From the NCBI RefSeq assembly GCF_000813325.1, contig NZ_BBQE01000006.1: a stretch of DNA of 64,000 bases, one strand, 5' to 3'. This document shows, piece by piece, positions 1 to 8,676 of this stretch. Position 1 is the stretch's first letter. Each line of letters begins with the position of its first letter. This DNA comes from Sulfurospirillum cavolei. GTDB taxonomy: Bacteria; Campylobacterota; Campylobacteria; Campylobacterales; Sulfurospirillaceae. The position numbers were made by a program, and so were the translations under genes. The notes beneath the pieces are model-generated. The model saw nothing but the letters and a program-made list of their open reading frames with translations. It did no database searches and was not told the DNA's origin.

Positions 1-15
1 GACCCCTATTCTCTG

Positions 16-225
16 TTAACCTCGATTTCCAGCCAGTGAAATAATCTCTTTATTTTTGCTAATTAGCTGGTTGACGATTTCACTCAGTGTCATCTTTTTT
101 TCTTCGGCTATTTTACGCACAAATATCTCATTTTGCGGTTCAAGGTAAACGGGAATTTCAAACGTAGCATCTTTGTGAAAAAACTTTCCTCGCACACCAT
201 TGGTAAAATCATATTCTTTTTTCAT
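16..225 (-). CDS. Antitoxin-like protein partnered with BrnT-type toxin
   Basis: This 69-residue protein overlaps the preceding BrnT-like toxin gene by 4 bases, so the two are translationally coupled. It opens with KEYDFTNGVRGKF, a start often seen on small antitoxins paired with DUF497 toxins. The second half (about residues 32 to 60) could form a ribbon-helix-helix fold, with the helical stretch TLSEIVNQLISK. It would bind DNA to repress the pair and neutralise the toxin. It is not a typical BrnA sequence, so the partnership rests mainly on position. The assignment as an antitoxin is inference from context and size. Confidence 0.65.
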   Translation of the reverse strand: MKKEYDFTNGVRGKFFHKDATFEIPVYLEPQNEIFVRKIAEEKKMTLSEIVNQLISKNKEIISLAGNRG

Positions 226-518
226 TTGCTTCCTTTGTATGTATCGATCTCTTTAGCAACTGCTTTACGCGCAGAAATAATCCTAATCGTACACGTGTCA
301 TTTTCAATTTTCCAATACAGATGCACGACGACCAAAACCCTAGTTACAGTATCCATCCCCAGTGTAATCCAACGCTCTTCATCATCGCTATGATCATCAT
401 CAAAGATGGATAGTGCCTGTTCATCTTTAAAGACAGTTGTCGCTGTTTCAAAGGTGACATGATGCTTTTTATAGTTGGTTTTTGCTTTATGGGGATCCCA
501 CTCAAAAATGTATTTCAT
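222..518 (-). CDS. brnT: BrnT family (DUF497) toxin
   Basis: This 98-residue protein matches the BrnT/DUF497 family in size and in the N-terminal pattern FEWDPHKA, then N, then KHHVTFETA. Known BrnT proteins are small RelE-like ribonucleases that stop translation under stress. The family pattern continues with FDDDHSDDEERW and a C-terminal RIISARKA. Toxin precedes antitoxin with a 4-base overlap, the usual BrnT-BrnA order. No catalytic assignment can be made from the sequence alone. The gene lies just downstream of hcp on the same strand, separated by a hairpin. Confidence 0.8.
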   Translation of the reverse strand: MKYIFEWDPHKAKTNYKKHHVTFETATTVFKDEQALSIFDDDHSDDEERWITLGMDTVTRVLVVVHLYWKIENDTCTIRIISARKAVAKEIDTYKGSK

Positions 519-560
519 GGGCAGATTATATCAAAAAAGGAGAAAGAATCATTTATCTTT

Positions 561-570
561 TTACATGTAA
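561..570. repeat. TTACATGTAA dispersed palindrome, copy 1
   Basis: This is an exact 10-base palindrome in the gap between hcp and brnT, 51 bases from a second copy. The two copies bracket a small hairpin. See the finding on the dispersed word. Confidence 0.6.
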
Positions 571-583
571 AACAACGCGTAAA

Positions 584-605
584 GGAAACCTCTCTCAAGG
601 CTTCC
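584..605 (-). terminator. Hairpin downstream of hcp
   Basis: On the minus strand the sequence GGAAGCC, an 8-base loop and GGTTTCC forms a 7-pair stem with a G-T pair. It is followed by TTTACG and lies about 20 bases after the hcp stop codon. The U tract is short, so this is a modest terminator candidate for hcp. Confidence 0.4.
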
Positions 606-611
606 TCTCTT

Positions 612-621
612 TTACATGTAA
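612..621. repeat. TTACATGTAA dispersed palindrome, copy 2
   Basis: This is the second exact copy in the hcp-brnT gap. It lies 3 bases beyond the hcp stop codon. Confidence 0.6.
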
Positions 622-624
622 ACC

Positions 625-1956
625 TTACGCAGGTTTTTTAATCAACAATTTTTCAGTATCAGATGCCGCGTCATCGGTTAGATGCAAGTTAAAGTTCTCT
701 TGCAAGAAAGCGAAGATGTCGTCGTTGACAAATTGTGGTGGTTTTGGGCCAAGGTAAATGTTTTTGATGCCAAGGCTAAAGAGTCCTAGAAGAATAAGAA
801 CCGCTTTTTGCTCCATCCAACTCAAAACGATCGAAACTGGAAGATCGTGAACGGTTACGCCAAGTGCGCCTGCAAGGGCAAGTGCGATGTGAACAGCGCC
901 GTTACTGTCATTACATTGACCAAGGTCTAGGTAGCGAGGAATGCCTGTGTCTGCAACCGTTCCAAAGTCGATGTCGTTAAATCTAAATTTACCACAGCTA
1001 GATGTTAAGATCACGCAGTCATTTGGTAAACTCTCTGCCATTTTTCGGTAGTATTCGCCGCCACTGCCTGGAGCGTCACACCCTGCGATGACGAAGAATT
1101 GGCTGATTTTGCCTGCTTTTACTGCTTCTAAGATTTGAGGAGCAAGACCAAGGATGGTTTTATAGTGGTGACCAGTGACCAGTGTCTCATCACTGTCAAA
1201 ACCTGTGACATCTGGAAGTGCAAGTGTTTGAGCGATGACTTCGCTAAAGTCGTTATTGTGAATTTTTTTGCCCTCTTTGATGCCTACGATGTCGTAAGTA
1301 TAAAGTCTATCGACATAGGTTGAGTTTGATTTTGGAGGAACGATACAGTTGGTATTTACGATGATGGTTCCACCCCATTGCTCGAAGAGTTTGGTTTGGT
1401 CAAACCATGATTTACCGATGTTACCTTTAAGGTGAGCGTATTTGCGAAGTTCTGGGTAACCGTGCGCTGGGATCATCTCAGAGTGAGTGTAGATGTTGAT
1501 GCCTTTGCCCTCAGTTTGTTTGAGAAGTTCAAGTAACATGTCAAGATTATGACCACTGACCAAGATCGCTTTGCCCTCAGCCTTGTTTTGAGAAATACGA
1601 ACAGGCGTTGGAATACCAAGGTGAGACGTGTGTGCTTCAGTCAAAATGTCCATCATTTTAACACCCGCAGAGCCGATTTTCATCAGTTGCGCGATGTGAT
1701 CGTCAAAGTTGAAGTTGACGTTGGTAAGAGTGAAGTAAAGTGTTTGTGCGATGACGTCATCGACTTCTTTGGTGTCTGCGCCAAATTCATTCGCATGGGT
1801 TCGGTACGCACTTAAACCTTTAAGACCATAAATCATGATGTCTTGAAGTTTCGCCAAGTTGGCATCTTTGCCACACGTTCCTACATCTTGACCTTTAGAG
1901 CCACAGCCGCCTATTGCACTCATCGAGCATTGATCACATAACATGTTTAAAGACAT
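625..1956 (-). CDS. hcp: Hydroxylamine reductase / hybrid cluster protein
   Basis: Hcp carries an iron-sulfur cluster and a hybrid Fe-S-O cluster. It is assigned hydroxylamine reductase or, in newer work, nitric oxide reductase and nitrosylase activity in the cytoplasm. The N-terminal cysteines C7, C10, C18 and C28 can hold the first cluster. Hybrid-cluster ligand candidates are H and E near residues 160 to 165 (SEMIPAHG), the cysteine in NTNC, and those in IAGCDAP, TSSCGKF and LGQCNDSNG. At 443 residues it is shorter than the roughly 550-residue enterobacterial form and fits the compact class of anaerobes. A perfect FNR-type box lies about 60 bases upstream. No hcr reductase gene is adjacent. 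Confidence 0.95.
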   Translation of the reverse strand: MSLNMLCDQCSMSAIGGCGSKGQDVGTCGKDANLAKLQDIMIYGLKGLSAYRTHANEFGADTKEVDDVIAQTLYFTLTNVNFNFDDHIAQLMKIGSAGVKMMDILTEAHTSHLGIPTPVRISQNKAEGKAILVSGHNLDMLLELLKQTEGKGINIYTHSEMIPAHGYPELRKYAHLKGNIGKSWFDQTKLFEQWGGTIIVNTNCIVPPKSNSTYVDRLYTYDIVGIKEGKKIHNNDFSEVIAQTLALPDVTGFDSDETLVTGHHYKTILGLAPQILEAVKAGKISQFFVIAGCDAPGSGGEYYRKMAESLPNDCVILTSSCGKFRFNDIDFGTVADTGIPRYLDLGQCNDSNGAVHIALALAGALGVTVHDLPVSIVLSWMEQKAVLILLGLFSLGIKNIYLGPKPPQFVNDDIFAFLQENFNLHLTDDAASDTEKLLIKKPA

Positions 1957-2016
1957 TTTTTATCCTCTTTCAAAAATTTTCAGCATCTTATCAAGAGGAG
2001 AGAGGGAAGTCATTGA

Positions 2017-2030
2017 TTGATCTCAATCAA
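2017..2030 (-). promoter_or_regulatory. FNR/Crp-type box upstream of hcp
   Basis: The sequence TTGATCTCAATCAA is a perfect TTGAT-N4-ATCAA palindrome, the binding consensus of FNR-type regulators. Its centre is about 67 bases before the hcp start codon. If activation is from the usual -41.5 position, transcription would start near 1982. This fits induction of hcp under anaerobic or nitrosative conditions. Confidence 0.7.
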
Positions 2031-2042
2031 GACTTTTGAGGA

Positions 2043-2729
2043 TTATTGTTCGATGACGCCGCCAAAACGCCTCTCGGTATGTTGGTATTCCGAAACGACG
2101 GTTTCGAGTTCTCCGACCGAAAAGTCCGGCCAGAGCGTTTTACTGAAAAAAAGCTCCGCGTACGCCGCTTGCCATAGTAAAAAATTTGAAAGCCTGCAAT
2201 CGCCGCCCGTGCGAATGAGCAGATCCACAGGTGGCATACCCGCCGTGTCCAAGCATGCTTCAAGGCTCTCTTTGCTCACGTCGCTTCTTACATGTAAGAG
2301 TTTGGAAACGGCACGAACGATCTCGTCTTGCGCACCGTAATTAATCGCCAAAACTTGCGTCAAGCCCGTACAATGCGCGGTTTTTTCTTTAGCGTAGGCA
2401 ATCTCTTTTTGTAACGTCGCAGAAAATCGGCTCATATCGCCGATGACGTCGAAGCGGATATTGTGTTCTAAAAGCGTGGGAATTTCACTGTGCAAATACT
2501 TGGAGAGTAGCTTCATCAAAATGCCGACTTCCGCTTTGGGGCGATTCCAGTTTTCGGTGCTAAACGCGTAGAGGGTAAGGTATTTGATGCCCATTTTTGC
2601 GGCGTATTTGGTGATTTCGCGAACCTTTTTAGCCCCTTCTTTATGCCCAAACGAACGCTCTTTTCCCTGACGCTTCGCCCATCTTCCGTTACCGTCCATG
2701 ATAATCGCTAAATGCACTAAATCATTCAT
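2043..2729 (-). CDS. uppS: Undecaprenyl diphosphate synthase (cis-isoprenyltransferase)
   Basis: UppS condenses isopentenyl diphosphate units onto farnesyl diphosphate to make the C55 lipid carrier for peptidoglycan and polysaccharide export. The 228-residue length is normal. Family motifs are the N-terminal AIIMDGNGRWAK with its catalytic Asp, then GHKEGAK, YAFSTENWNRP, and the C-terminal DLLIRTGGDCRLSNFLLWQ and ELFF. The gene is divergent from rho, and its start codon lies 64 bases from the rho -35 box. One TTACATGTAA copy is inside the coding region at 2288-2297, where it encodes part of LLHVR. Confidence 0.95.
   Translation of the reverse strand: MNDLVHLAIIMDGNGRWAKRQGKERSFGHKEGAKKVREITKYAAKMGIKYLTLYAFSTENWNRPKAEVGILMKLLSKYLHSEIPTLLEHNIRFDVIGDMSRFSATLQKEIAYAKEKTAHCTGLTQVLAINYGAQDEIVRAVSKLLHVRSDVSKESLEACLDTAGMPPVDLLIRTGGDCRLSNFLLWQAAYAELFFSKTLWPDFSVGELETVVSEYQHTERRFGGVIEQ
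2288..2297. repeat. TTACATGTAA dispersed palindrome, copy 3
   Basis: This exact copy lies inside the uppS coding sequence and is read as part of LLHVR. Confidence 0.6.
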
Positions 2730-2792
2730 TTTTTTACTTCTTTTTACCCAAAATGATAAGCGCCATTCTATCTTTTTTCTCTTTAGCCCACC

Positions 2793-2821
2793 TTGACAAA
2801 TCTTGCCACTTTGACTAAAAT
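2793..2821 (+). promoter_or_regulatory. Sigma-70-type promoter for rho
   Basis: TTGACA at 2793-2798 and TAAAAT at 2816-2821 are separated by exactly 17 bases. They point toward rho, about 135 bases before its likely start. The long leader that results would leave room for autoregulation, as is known for rho in other bacteria. Confidence 0.65.
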
Positions 2822-2956
2822 TACGCCATCGCTACTTTTTAGATTTCTCGCAAAGTAGTCTCATAACAATCGACTCAAGCAACTCTATTTTTGGGCATCT
2901 ACCCTACCAGAGACTCTAGCTTCATGAACGATCAAACTAACAACAAAGAAGGCACA

Positions 2957-4330
2957 ATGAGCGGAACGACTCCCTCCCAAGCGACGACGCAACCCCAACC
3001 TTGCGCAAATCAGGCGCCAACCAACGGACAAGCAAAACCGACGTACTATAACAAATCGCGCACCCACGTTCCCGTTGACGGCTATAAAATCGAAAGCTTA
3101 CGCACCACGCCTTTAGAAAAACTTCTTGAAATTGCCACCGAGCTGGGCATCGAAAATCCCAATGAACTCAAACGCCAAGATTTAATGTTCGAGATTTTAA
3201 AATCTCAAGTCAACCAAGGCGGCTTTATTCTTTTTACGGGAATTTTAGAGATCGCAGGCGAGGGATACGGCTTTTTGCGTGCAATGGACGCCAACTTTTC
3301 CGACAGCGCAAACGACGCTTACGTCAGCAGTACGCAAGTTAAAAAATTTGCCCTCCGAACGGGCGACATCGTTACCGGACAAGTCAGACCGCCCAAAGAT
3401 CAAGAGCGTTACTACGCGCTTTTAAAAATCGAAGCGATCAACTATCTCCCGATGACGGAGAGCAAAAAACGTCCTCTTTTTGAAAACCTTACACCGCTTT
3501 ACCCCACCGAAAAAATCAAACTCGAATACGATCCGATGAAAATTACCGGACGCGTACTCGATCTTTTTACGCCGATCGGTAAAGGTCAGCGCGGCCTGAT
3601 CGTCGCCCCTCCTAGAAGCGGTAAAACCGAACTGATGAAAGAGCTCGCACACGGTATCGCGCGCAACCATCCCGAGTCCGAACTCATCGTTTTACTCGTC
3701 GACGAGCGTCCCGAAGAGGTGACCGATATGCAACGTTGCGTTCAAGGCGAAGTCTATAGCTCAACGTTCGATATGCCCGCCTCCAATCACGTACGCGTCG
3801 CCAACCTCGTCATCGAAAAAGCCAAACGCCGCGTCGAGATGGGTAAAGACGTTATCATCTTGCTTGACTCGATCACCAGACTTGCTCGCGCATACAACAC
3901 CGTCACGCCTTCCAGCGGTAAAGTTTTGAGCGGCGGCGTTGACGCCAATGCCCTTCACAAACCCAAACGCTTTTTCGGCGCGGCTCGTAATATCGAAGAC
4001 GGCGGCAGTTTGACCATTATCTCCACCGCGCTGATCGAAACGGGAAGCCGCATGGACGAAGTTATCTTTGAAGAGTTCAAAGGTACGGGTAACAGCGAGA
4101 TCGTCTTAGATCGCAATATCTCCGATCGTCGTATCTATCCGGCGATTAACATTATGAAATCGGGAACGCGTAAAGAAGAGCTTCTTTTAAGCCCCGACAC
4201 GCTTCAAAAAGTATGGGCGCTTCGCAGTGCGATCAACCAAATGGACGACGTGGAAGCCCTCAAATTCCTTTACGCCAAGATGCTCAAAACCAAAGACAAC
4301 GAAGAGCTTTTATCGATCATGAATGAATAA
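2957..4330 (+). CDS. rho: Transcription termination factor Rho
   Basis: Rho is a hexameric RNA helicase that ends transcription at Rho-dependent sites. From the chosen start it has 457 residues. A Gln/Thr/Pro-rich N-terminal tail of about 35 residues is followed by the Rho N-terminal domain (LEKLLEIATEL) and the cold-shock RNA-binding domain with GYGFLR near residue 105. The ATPase core has PPRSGKTEL near residue 218 and DSITRLARAYN. The R-loop GGVDANALHKPKRFFGAARN region is intact. The frame is open upstream to a TTG at 2891 and has an ATG at 2924. I prefer ATG 2957 because AAAGAAGG sits 4 bases before it. dnaX follows after 20 bases. Confidence 0.95.
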   Translation: MSGTTPSQATTQPQPCANQAPTNGQAKPTYYNKSRTHVPVDGYKIESLRTTPLEKLLEIATELGIENPNELKRQDLMFEILKSQVNQGGFILFTGILEIAGEGYGFLRAMDANFSDSANDAYVSSTQVKKFALRTGDIVTGQVRPPKDQERYYALLKIEAINYLPMTESKKRPLFENLTPLYPTEKIKLEYDPMKITGRVLDLFTPIGKGQRGLIVAPPRSGKTELMKELAHGIARNHPESELIVLLVDERPEEVTDMQRCVQGEVYSSTFDMPASNHVRVANLVIEKAKRRVEMGKDVIILLDSITRLARAYNTVTPSSGKVLSGGVDANALHKPKRFFGAARNIEDGGSLTIISTALIETGSRMDEVIFEEFKGTGNSEIVLDRNISDRRIYPAINIMKSGTRKEELLLSPDTLQKVWALRSAINQMDDVEALKFLYAKMLKTKDNEELLSIMNE

Positions 4331-4350
4331 TTTTTTACAAAGGTAGCGTC

Positions 4351-6021
4351 GTGTCACAAGTACTTGCCCTCAAATATCGCCCCTCTTCGTTTGACAAGTT
4401 GATCGGCCAAGAAGCGATCGCACAGACGCTCTCTTTAGCCCTCAATCAAGACAGGCTTTCGCACGCCTACCTTTTCTCGGGACTTCGCGGAAGCGGTAAA
4501 ACCTCGACCGCGCGCATTTTTGCCAAAGCCTTGGTGTGCGAAAACGGCCCGACTTCGACGCCGTGTGAAACCTGCGAACACTGCCTCAGCGCGAACGAAA
4601 ACCGTCATATCGATATTATTGAAATGGACGCGGCTTCTAACCGCGGTATCGACGACATACGCGAGCTCATCGAAAGCACCAAGTACAAACCCTCAAGCGC
4701 ACGTTTCAAGATTTTCATCATCGATGAAGTTCACATGTTAACCACGCAAGCGTTTAACGCACTCTTAAAAACCTTGGAAGAGCCCCCAAGTTACGTCAAA
4801 TTTATTTTGGCGACGACCGATCCTTTAAAACTCCCCGCAACGATCTTATCGCGCGTGCAACACTTTCGCTTTAAGCAAATCAAACAAAGCGACGTCGTCA
4901 ATCACCTCTGCCACATTCTCAACCTTGAAAACATCGAGTACGAAAAAGAGGCTTTAGAGATGATTTCACGTGCCGGAAACGGTTCGTTGCGCGATACGTT
5001 GACGCTGCTCGATCAAGCGATTATTTTTTCGAAAGGCTACATTACGCCCGAAAACGTGGCTTCGATGCTCGGACTTTTAGATCCCAAACAACTCGACATC
5101 CTGTTTACGGCGATTTTAAACCGTAACAAACTCGAACTCTTGGCAATGATTAAAGAGTTGGAGAGCTATGAGTGCGAAGTGGTTCTCGATGAGTTGATCG
5201 CCTATTTAAAAAACGCTTTTTTTGAGCAAGATCGACGCTTTTCGACCCTTTTGTACGAACGTTTTTTCAAAATTCTGAGCGAAGCTAAAAGCCTTCTTTA
5301 CATCAACGCCGACAACGGCTTCGTGCTTTCCTTGGTGTTGTTTAAAATGGTCGAGGCTACCAACATTAAAACTATCGAAGAGATGATCGACTCGTTGGAA
5401 AAAGAGAAGTTTCGTTTGCCCGCCGCTACGACGGAATCATCGGAGCAGCATGAAGAAGTACCTCTTAAAGAGACTCCAAAAGAGACAGAGCCTCCCAGCG
5501 TTCAAGATCACGGCGTTACCGATGCGCAACTGTATGCGCGTTTATGCGAAAAACTACTCGATCGCAACGTCGAACTCGGCGAATGTTTTCAAAAACATAT
5601 TCGTTTCGAGCGTTTTCAAGATCGCGTCTTAACGCTCAATTCCAGTGCTAAAGACGAATCCGCAAAAATTTTAAAACACAACTCGGCGATTATCCGACAT
5701 TTCGTCCAAGATGTTTTCGGTTTTGAAAGCCAAATCAAAATCGTTAAAACCGATGCTCCCGCAACGCAAATTGCCATACCCGCACCTTTGACGGAATCCT
5801 TGACGATGCTCGAGGATTTGCCTTTAGAAGACGACAGCAACTATTCGATGATCGAAAATACGACGTTTGAAGGTGCGCCGCAAAGCGAAAGTTGTGCGAC
5901 GGGAGCCATGATGAGCATGCAAAAAGAGTTAGATGCTACGGAGATTTTAAATACGCCGTTCGTACAAAAAGCGACCGATCTTTTTGTGGCACAAAAAATT
6001 CAAATTCGTCAAAAAGTTTAA
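4351..6021 (+). CDS. dnaX: DNA polymerase III gamma/tau subunit
   Basis: DnaX is the clamp-loader ATPase of the replicase. The 556-residue product has Walker A GLRGSGKTSTA near residue 48 and a four-cysteine zinc module CENGPTSTPCETCEHC near residues 63 to 78. Walker B IIDEVHML and the sensor region SRVQHFRFK follow. Residues from about 370 on form a poorly conserved tau-like tail with acidic patches. Translation starts at GTG, preceded by AAAGGTAGC. It follows rho closely, so the two probably share a transcript. No slippery A run for a gamma frameshift product was noticed. Confidence 0.95.
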   Translation: MSQVLALKYRPSSFDKLIGQEAIAQTLSLALNQDRLSHAYLFSGLRGSGKTSTARIFAKALVCENGPTSTPCETCEHCLSANENRHIDIIEMDAASNRGIDDIRELIESTKYKPSSARFKIFIIDEVHMLTTQAFNALLKTLEEPPSYVKFILATTDPLKLPATILSRVQHFRFKQIKQSDVVNHLCHILNLENIEYEKEALEMISRAGNGSLRDTLTLLDQAIIFSKGYITPENVASMLGLLDPKQLDILFTAILNRNKLELLAMIKELESYECEVVLDELIAYLKNAFFEQDRRFSTLLYERFFKILSEAKSLLYINADNGFVLSLVLFKMVEATNIKTIEEMIDSLEKEKFRLPAATTESSEQHEEVPLKETPKETEPPSVQDHGVTDAQLYARLCEKLLDRNVELGECFQKHIRFERFQDRVLTLNSSAKDESAKILKHNSAIIRHFVQDVFGFESQIKIVKTDAPATQIAIPAPLTESLTMLEDLPLEDDSNYSMIENTTFEGAPQSESCATGAMMSMQKELDATEILNTPFVQKATDLFVAQKIQIRQKV

Positions 6022-6023
6022 CC

Positions 6024-6521
6024 ATGGAAAAAATACTTATCATCAACACGGGCGGAACGTTTAACAAACGCTACAATCCGCTCAAAGGCGAGCTCGAAGT
6101 TCCCAAAGACGGTGTCGCACCCGAAGCGATTTTACGCTACTGCTACAATACCGCTTACGAACTCGTCAACATCATTCATAAAGACAGCCTCGAGATGAAC
6201 GATGAGGATCGAGCTTTACTGCTTCAAACCGTCCAAGCCTCTTCCCATCGCAAAGTCATTATCCTTCACGGTACCGACACGATGGACGTCAGCGCGGCTT
6301 TTCTTGCCTTACATGTCAAAGATAAAATCGTAACGTTGACCGGAGCGATGGTTCCTTTTCACATCGATACCGTCGAAGCAACCGCTAATTTTGCGATGGT
6401 TTTAGGCGATATCATGCGCAATAATCAGGCGGGAATTTACATCGGTATGCACGGTCGCGTCGCACCCTATAACCTGCTTTATAAAAATCGACAAAAAGGT
6501 ATTTTCGAGCCCGTTCGTTAA
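6024..6521 (+). CDS. Short asparaginase-domain protein
   Basis: This 165-residue protein contains only the N-terminal domain of the L-asparaginase fold. The catalytic threonine motif INTGGTFNKRYN lies near residues 6 to 17 and the second motif LHGTDTMD near residue 84. Full asparaginases have about 330 residues, so the C-terminal domain is absent. The ATG lies 2 bases after the dnaX stop. The frame remains open upstream inside dnaX, but the ATG gives the natural family start. The stop overlaps the stop of the convergent EI24-like gene by 4 bases. Whether it hydrolyses asparagine is uncertain. Confidence 0.8.
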   Translation: MEKILIINTGGTFNKRYNPLKGELEVPKDGVAPEAILRYCYNTAYELVNIIHKDSLEMNDEDRALLLQTVQASSHRKVIILHGTDTMDVSAAFLALHVKDKIVTLTGAMVPFHIDTVEATANFAMVLGDIMRNNQAGIYIGMHGRVAPYNLLYKNRQKGIFEPVR

Positions 6522-7267
6522 AGGGCTCTGATCTCTTGGGTTTTTTGAAATATAAAATGGCTCATCACGATCACGTAGTAAGGATAGATTAACACGCCGA
6601 ATACCGGAATCAACGTTAAAGCGAAGCACACCAAAGAGATTCCGCGCATCGAAGCGGCATAACGACCCTTCAAGCGTAAATACTCCTCTTTTGAATTCAG
6701 TAACGACGCTACGTCAAGAACCAAAAGTTTATGAAACATGTAAAAAACGGGAACGAGCAGGATAAAATTAAAAACGGGGATCAACGCCAGAGGCAACAAA
6801 AGGATCAACAAAATTCCCGTAATCAAAAGCGTTTTGGCGACAAATCCCAAATACGAAAATAACGCCATGGCTCTCATGTGAACGTTCGGGTAGTAGGTCT
6901 TCCCGATCTCTTGGATAAAGTACCCCGCGAACAATCCGACGATAATAGAATAAACCATCAAAAACAGATAGTACACCACCAACATCGACGTGATAAAAAA
7001 AAGAATGCCGACGACGGTTTTAGCGATAACAAAAAGCGAAATAAGGCTAAAAAGCCACGTCTGTTCGAAATTTCCCTCAAAGCCTTGAAGCCACTCGCCG
7101 AGCCAAACGCTTAACGCGCCGATACCCCCAAAACTCAGCCAAATCATCGCGATGAAAAAAAGAAGGGTTAAGACAAACGAGAGAAGCGACACAAGAAGAA
7201 CCCTTGGAGAGAGCGTATCTCCAAGAGCCAACGTAAAACTGTTTAAGAGCGAACGTTGCGGTTGCAT
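6518..7267 (-). CDS. EI24-domain integral membrane protein
   Basis: The protein has 249 residues and about five hydrophobic segments, near residues 22-50, 70-120, 140-170 and 205-235. It matches the EI24/CysZ-like superfamily in layout: an N-terminal segment SFTLALGDTLSP, long helices and a short cytosolic linker LNSKEEYLRLKGRY. CysZ members are sulfate transporters, but many bacterial EI24 proteins have no assigned substrate, so no function is claimed. The start lies 4 bases after the stop of the upstream DUF945-like gene, which implies co-transcription. Confidence 0.75.
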   Translation of the reverse strand: MQPQRSLLNSFTLALGDTLSPRVLLVSLLSFVLTLLFFIAMIWLSFGGIGALSVWLGEWLQGFEGNFEQTWLFSLISLFVIAKTVVGILFFITSMLVVYYLFLMVYSIIVGLFAGYFIQEIGKTYYPNVHMRAMALFSYLGFVAKTLLITGILLILLLPLALIPVFNFILLVPVFYMFHKLLVLDVASLLNSKEEYLRLKGRYAASMRGISLVCFALTLIPVFGVLIYPYYVIVMSHFIFQKTQEIRAL

Positions 7268-7271
7268 CGTT

Positions 7272-8663
7272 TTATTGGATCGCCTGATCGTTAACGCTTA
7301 AAACGCCTTTTTTAAAGGCAATATCGTACACGAAAAAATCACCCTCGGCTTTACCTAGCGCAAAATCCGAAGGCGCGGTTAGGTTCAGAGCTTCCAACGT
7401 CGTACGGTCGTCTTTATGCAACTTAAACTTAGCACTCACGTCCAAAAGCGTCACGGCGGAGAGAGGGTTGCTATTGGCGTCAAAGTCGTTTTGAGGAATT
7501 TGCAACGTCGAAGTGAGCGTCACGTCTTTAAGGGCAAGAACGCCGCGCATATTTTTAAGTCCGACGTTAAAGTCCAATTTTAGCCCGTGACGGATCAATT
7601 CGCTCACGTCGCCGGCTAAAGCCTGCTCACCGCCGCCTTGGGGTGCTAGCATCAGCCGATTGTAATCGTTTTGAAGCTTTTTAATCGTCGCGGCATCGAC
7701 GCCTTTTAAGGCAAGCGTCGCATTGAGCGTTTCCAGCGAAACCGACTCTGCGTTGGAAGAAGCGTTCAGCCCGTTTAAAGCGTATTCGGCTTTGGCGTTC
7801 CATTGCTTGTTGCTTTCTTCCGCACTGCTCATAATTTTCATCCCGCCAAGCGACATGTTAAGAGTGCTGTAAGGCTCTTTGACCGAGAGAAGGTAACTGC
7901 CCAACGAGAAGTCGCCTTTGTTATTGAGATCGTCTTTATAATCAAACGTATAGCGAAGATTTTCTAAACGACTTTGCAACGTCAAATCGGATGCATTCAC
8001 GCCGAATAGTTGTTTTTGAATACCCAAAACCCCTTGCATGACGCCGGCGCGTTCATGAAGCGTCAACGCATTGCCGGAGGTGTCGATTTGCACCGTTCCC
8101 TCTTTCATCGCCAACTCTTCTTTGATGTCTTTCATTGCAAACGATTTGAGACGTTCGTCGCTTCCAAAGATCATCGTAAACGCCAACGCGCCTTTATCGA
8201 CGATCGGATTGAGCACTTTGGCAACGTCCGGATTTTGAGACAAAGACGTTTGAGCCGAGCGAGGCAATTTCGCTAAGGCTAAAGAGACGGTTACGTCGCT
8301 TGGCAAAAGATGCGAACAAACGACTTCGCCTTTAAAACTCAAACCGTCCAGTACCTCGCGCATATCCGCATCGTCTTCTTGCGTCAAACCTTGCGCAAAA
8401 ATAGCGTATTGCGGATTTTTCGCAACCAACGTGTCGAGTATAAAATCACGCACTTTAGCGGCATCGTCGATTTCAAGAGTGAACGTACGCGTACCGTTTA
8501 CGTAACCGCTTTTTGAGAGCATCTCCTGTTTAAAACCGTGTCCTTCGAGAAAGCGTTTTGTCTCATCGAGCTTTGCGTCCACGCGCGAAGAGATGTAAAG
8601 AGGCGTTAGCGCGAGTGCCGCGATGACGACGCCTCCGCCGATAAGGTATTTTGTACTCGACAT
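7272..8663 (-). CDS. DUF945 (YdgA-like) periplasmic protein
   Basis: The 463-residue protein starts with a single hydrophobic anchor or signal (residues 6 to 27, YLIGGGVVIAALALTPLYI). A long region of alternating polar and hydrophobic residues rich in predicted beta structure follows, as in the DUF945/YdgA family. Repeated phrases such as LSLGGMKI, VSLETLNATLALKG and VGLKNMRGVLALKD suggest internally repeated units. The function of the family is unknown. It lies between a small conserved gene and the EI24-like gene, all on the minus strand and closely spaced. Confidence 0.7.
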   Translation of the reverse strand: MSSTKYLIGGGVVIAALALTPLYISSRVDAKLDETKRFLEGHGFKQEMLSKSGYVNGTRTFTLEIDDAAKVRDFILDTLVAKNPQYAIFAQGLTQEDDADMREVLDGLSFKGEVVCSHLLPSDVTVSLALAKLPRSAQTSLSQNPDVAKVLNPIVDKGALAFTMIFGSDERLKSFAMKDIKEELAMKEGTVQIDTSGNALTLHERAGVMQGVLGIQKQLFGVNASDLTLQSRLENLRYTFDYKDDLNNKGDFSLGSYLLSVKEPYSTLNMSLGGMKIMSSAEESNKQWNAKAEYALNGLNASSNAESVSLETLNATLALKGVDAATIKKLQNDYNRLMLAPQGGGEQALAGDVSELIRHGLKLDFNVGLKNMRGVLALKDVTLTSTLQIPQNDFDANSNPLSAVTLLDVSAKFKLHKDDRTTLEALNLTAPSDFALGKAEGDFFVYDIAFKKGVLSVNDQAIQ

Positions 8664-8676
8664 AGAGTGCCTTTAT

